This document shows, one piece after another, positions 20,616 through 22,826 of a DNA stretch of 22,826 nucleotides (position 1 is its first letter; the number at the start of each line of letters is the position of its first letter). The DNA lies in the IMG/VR virus record IMGVR_UViG_3300033153_002282, positions 1-22,826 of that record; one strand, written 5' to 3'. The DNA is from a virus. Under the pieces are notes generated by a model, which made no database searches, was not told the origin of the DNA, and worked only from the letters and a program-made list of their open reading frames with translations. The position numbers were made by a program, and so were the translations under genes.

Positions 20616-21041
20616 ATGGCAATAGAACAGATAACTACGAAGCCCTGGGAACTCGACGATCCCGAACGGGTTGCCAAGTTCCGCGAGGGCATCCCTGGCG
20701 AGACGGCCGATGTATGGACGGCCAAACCAGACATCGAGGCTTGCTGGCGCGGCGAGCACCGAGATTGGCATACCGAAGACGGCAAGCACTATCAGGATCA
20801 ACTCTGGTGTGGCTTCTGGGAGGAATTTATCAACCCATCGGGGCACTCCTGTGAATTATGCAAGCAACACAGGATATTCAACTGGCAATCGTCGCATCTT
20901 CAGGAAGCATTGACAGGCTTGATAGCAGCTAAAGGGAGGGATTACGTTGGTGCTCTTATCGTCAAGGCGGTAGAGGATACAAAACTATCTGGAGAACAAG
21001 CATTGGAGTTGACAGATGAATTCAACCTTGAGTTTGCGTAA
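20616..21041 (+). CDS. hypothetical protein
   Basis: This encodes 141 residues from ATG 20616 with AGGAGAAAAC upstream. It is rich in Trp, His and acidic residues: KPWELDDPERVAKFREGIPGE, then HRDWHTEDGKHYQDQLWCGFW and HSCELCKQHRIFNW. The C-terminus is helical. The CELC pair and histidines may bind a metal, and the protein has no family that I recognise. The next gene begins inside its last 26 bases. Confidence 0.6.
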   Translation: MAIEQITTKPWELDDPERVAKFREGIPGETADVWTAKPDIEACWRGEHRDWHTEDGKHYQDQLWCGFWEEFINPSGHSCELCKQHRIFNWQSSHLQEALTGLIAAKGRDYVGALIVKAVEDTKLSGEQALELTDEFNLEFA

Positions 21042-21189
21042 GCGGATAAAGCACGCGGCAAATACCGTCGGGCGCGCTGACATGACGGGCTGCGCCCCAT
21101 GCAAGAAGAAAATGATGTTGCGTGCCAACCTCACGCCGGAAAAAACTGCCGAAGTTCTCGACGAGAAACCCGCCGCAATCAGCGAATAA
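21016..21189 (+). CDS. small protein with CxxC motif, 57 residues
   Basis: The frame runs from ATG 21016 (TTGGAG at 21004-21009) to TAA 21187-21189. The N-terminus is basic (LSLRKRIKHAANTVGRADM). Then comes GCAPCKKKMMLRANLT and an acidic end. CxxC followed by lysines is common in small phage proteins of unknown role. It overlaps the upstream gene by 26 bases. Confidence 0.5.
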   Translation: MNSTLSLRKRIKHAANTVGRADMTGCAPCKKKMMLRANLTPEKTAEVLDEKPAAISE

Positions 21190-21240
21190 AACGGACGCAT
21201 TGTGCGCATGTCGCTTTTTTCTCTTTTGAGGAGAATCGTT

Positions 21241-21621
21241 ATGGAGCCTGTAATAGGAACCATCTTGGCCGGGTTGTGGACTGCTATTGGCGCACCCCTC
21301 ATCATTCAGGGTTTCCGGTGGCTCGGTAGCACCATCAACCGGAACAAGGCAATGGAAGGATCGCTGATTGACGACAAGATCATTGCCTCTCTACGCACCG
21401 CTGTCTCCAACGTCGGCGCCAAGACGGCTGATGCCATCCGCAAGAACCCCAAGGAATGGAAGAAAGCCAGCAAGGAAATACTCAGCGAAGAGGCAAAGGA
21501 TCAGGCGCTCTTGCTGCTTGACGATAAGGCGCGCCGGAGATTTTACGACATGGGCGATGCCGCGCTTGACATCCTAGTTCGCAAGCTCGTAGATGACCGC
21601 GAGAAAGTGAAGAGCCTGTGA
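21241..21621 (+). CDS. protein with N-terminal hydrophobic segment
   Basis: This encodes 126 residues. ATG 21241 is preferred because GAGGAGAATCGTT lies in front; the frame extends upstream to a GTG at 21202 without a ribosome binding site. Residues 4-26 are hydrophobic (VIGTILAGLWTAIGAPLIIQG) and could cross a membrane once. The rest is a charged helical body (AVSNVGAKTADAIRK, KKASKEILSEEAKDQALLLL). It lies just before the tail tube genes. It could be a holin-like or virion assembly protein; no family is recognised. Confidence 0.6.
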   Translation: MEPVIGTILAGLWTAIGAPLIIQGFRWLGSTINRNKAMEGSLIDDKIIASLRTAVSNVGAKTADAIRKNPKEWKKASKEILSEEAKDQALLLLDDKARRRFYDMGDAALDILVRKLVDDREKVKSL

Positions 21622-22448
21622 CAAAACTGGAGGCTGTCAATCGGATGCTGCGGGGGGCGCACGAGTACCGTGTTGCCGCCCTCGACACCGGCGGCGTGAC
21701 CACCGCTGCGCAGGCGGAGATAATCCTCGACGAGCGCAACACACTTGTGCAAGCCGAAGGCTGGCATTGCAACCGCGAGTACGATGTCACCATCGAGACT
21801 GCCGACACGACCAAGGTTGCAGTCGCCATCGCTGGCGATGGTGACTGGGACGCTTCCGCGAAGACAATCACCAGCGTGGCGGCGTTCGCGGACTACACTT
21901 GGGCGTCAGGCGATCAGATCAGCGTAACCGCTGGTACAGGCGTTACGGTTGCATGGTACGAGATCGCGTCCAAGACCAGCGACGATGTGATCGTGCTCAA
22001 GGAGGAAATCGCTGCGGCAGACACCGACGACGTGGCCACCGACATTATCGGGTGGGAAGACGCGCTTGTCGCCGGTTCCGATGTACTGCGCCTCGATTCC
22101 TACAACAGCACCATCGACGTTGTGCTCCGCAACGGTATGCTCTTTGACCGCGACGACAACACCTTCTCCTTTGACGATGAGATGACGGTAACGCTTGTGC
22201 GGGAATTGGACTTCACGCACATTTCTGAATATCTCCAGAATCTCATTGCCGCAGACGCCGCTGTCGAGTTCCAAAACTTCCTCATTCAGGGAACAGGGAT
22301 GGACGCAACGCTCCGAGTCGCAGCGGCGCAAGCGCGAATGCGAGCGCGGCAAGAGGAGCAACGGGTTGCACAAGTGAACATTCTTGAAACAGCGCACGCT
22401 TACCGGATTCGCGGGGAATCAGGCGTCAATTACCCAGTGCGGAGATAA
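21618..22448 (+). CDS. tail tubular protein A (T7 gp11-like) with inserted beta domain
   Basis: This encodes 276 residues from GTG 21618 (GTGA overlap). The family opening MTKLEAVNRMLRGAHEYRVAALDTGG and AEGWHCNREYDV at about 47-56 is clear, as are the later VLRLDSYNSTIDVVLRNGMLFDRDDNTFSF and VRELDFTHISEYLQNLIAADAAVEFQ segments. T7 gp11 has 196 residues; the extra length lies at about 60-150 (DWDASAKTITSVAAFADYT, WASGDQISVTAGTGVTVAWYEI, DDVIVLKEEI), which reads as a separate beta module. The protein forms the gatekeeper ring between connector and tail tube. Confidence 0.88.
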   Translation: MTKLEAVNRMLRGAHEYRVAALDTGGVTTAAQAEIILDERNTLVQAEGWHCNREYDVTIETADTTKVAVAIAGDGDWDASAKTITSVAAFADYTWASGDQISVTAGTGVTVAWYEIASKTSDDVIVLKEEIAAADTDDVATDIIGWEDALVAGSDVLRLDSYNSTIDVVLRNGMLFDRDDNTFSFDDEMTVTLVRELDFTHISEYLQNLIAADAAVEFQNFLIQGTGMDATLRVAAAQARMRARQEEQRVAQVNILETAHAYRIRGESGVNYPVRR

Positions 22449-22449
22449 C

Positions 22450-22826
22450 ATGGCAAACACCACGCTCGATCTCCCGACCCTCTATGGCGGCGTGTCGCGC
22501 CAGCCGGCAGCTATCCGACATGCGAACCAAGTCGAGGAGGCAGACAATATTCTCTTCTCCGTCGAGAACGGAATGTCAAAGCGACCAGGCTCGGAGATGG
22601 CTTTCGCCGTCTCCAGCCTGGCAGCCTCCTCTGATTACAAGATGCACGTCGTCCACCGAGACGAGAATGAGAAGTATCTGATAATCATCGGGCAGGGAAC
22701 AGTGCGAGCTTTCGATACATCCGGCACCGAGTTCAATGTGCTTATCAGCGACGCCGCCGCCGCCTATATCGTTGCCAACAGTCCGTCTGTTTCCGAACTG
22801 CGCGCAATCACGATTGCAGACTACAC
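22450..22826 (+). CDS. tail tubular protein B, T7 gp12-like (partial)
   Basis: The first 125 residues are present from ATG 22450 and the gene runs off the end of the window. The opening LDLPTLYGGVSRQPAAIRHANQVEEADN, then VENGMSKRPGSEM and HVVHRDENEKYLIIIG, and AITIADY at the edge all match the start of T7 gp12 (GGISQQP, KRPP, RDEHEQYY, VTVADY). It forms the tail nozzle. It comes straight after protein A, as in T7. Confidence 0.9.
   Translation, partial: MANTTLDLPTLYGGVSRQPAAIRHANQVEEADNILFSVENGMSKRPGSEMAFAVSSLAASSDYKMHVVHRDENEKYLIIIGQGTVRAFDTSGTEFNVLISDAAAAYIVANSPSVSELRAITIADY

Noticed and set aside
1-22826. tRNA genes, integrase or attachment site
   Set aside because: I scanned for TTCGA-type T-loops with matching stems and for tyrosine or serine recombinase motifs and found none that I could support.

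Overview
The window is one arm of a tailed bacteriophage genome with a T7-like virion and transcription system. The evidence is a single-subunit RNA polymerase of the T7 type (8547-10973) followed in the same direction by a T7-type head-tail connector, scaffold, major capsid protein and tail tubular proteins A and B. The DNA is fairly GC-rich and very tightly packed. Almost every early gene starts inside the stop codon of the previous one (ATGA, GTGA or TTGA overlaps), each behind a strong purine-rich ribosome binding site, which points to a Gram-negative-type host and an environmental lytic or semi-lytic podophage. All genes but one are on the + strand. The sequence is cut at both ends: a gene tail at 1-159 and an open tail tubular protein B at 22450-22826.

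Layout. Positions 1-6793 hold the early and DNA-metabolism block: an ERF-family annealing recombinase with a zinc ribbon, a run of small unknown proteins, a winged-helix replication initiator (O/DnaD-like), a possible helicase-loader partner and a RusA-type Holliday junction resolvase. Positions 6790-8550 hold a DNA methyltransferase of the SPPY class whose reading frame is split by about 600 bp carrying an HNH endonuclease gene on the opposite strand. The RNA polymerase follows, translationally coupled through a TTG start. After a DUF551 gene comes the largest noncoding stretch (11273-11532), with a consensus DnaA box, a hairpin and two near-identical GGGGA/TCCCC dyads; it may be an origin or a control region. 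Positions 11533-16741 hold the head genes. Positions 16817-21621 hold accessory genes, several of them structural-looking, that T7 does not have between capsid and tail tube genes. Positions 21618-22826 hold the tail tube genes.

How it fits together. The RNA polymerase would transcribe the virion genes from phage promoters that I cannot identify with confidence. Replication and recombination look lambda-like (annealing protein, resolvase, O/P-like pair), not T7-like. No DNA polymerase, primase-helicase, terminase, integrase or lysis enzyme is visible in this window. The most unusual object is the antisense HNH gene nested in frame in the methyltransferase. It carries its own near-perfect sigma70 promoter, placed so that the predicted transcript begins at the A of the start codon.
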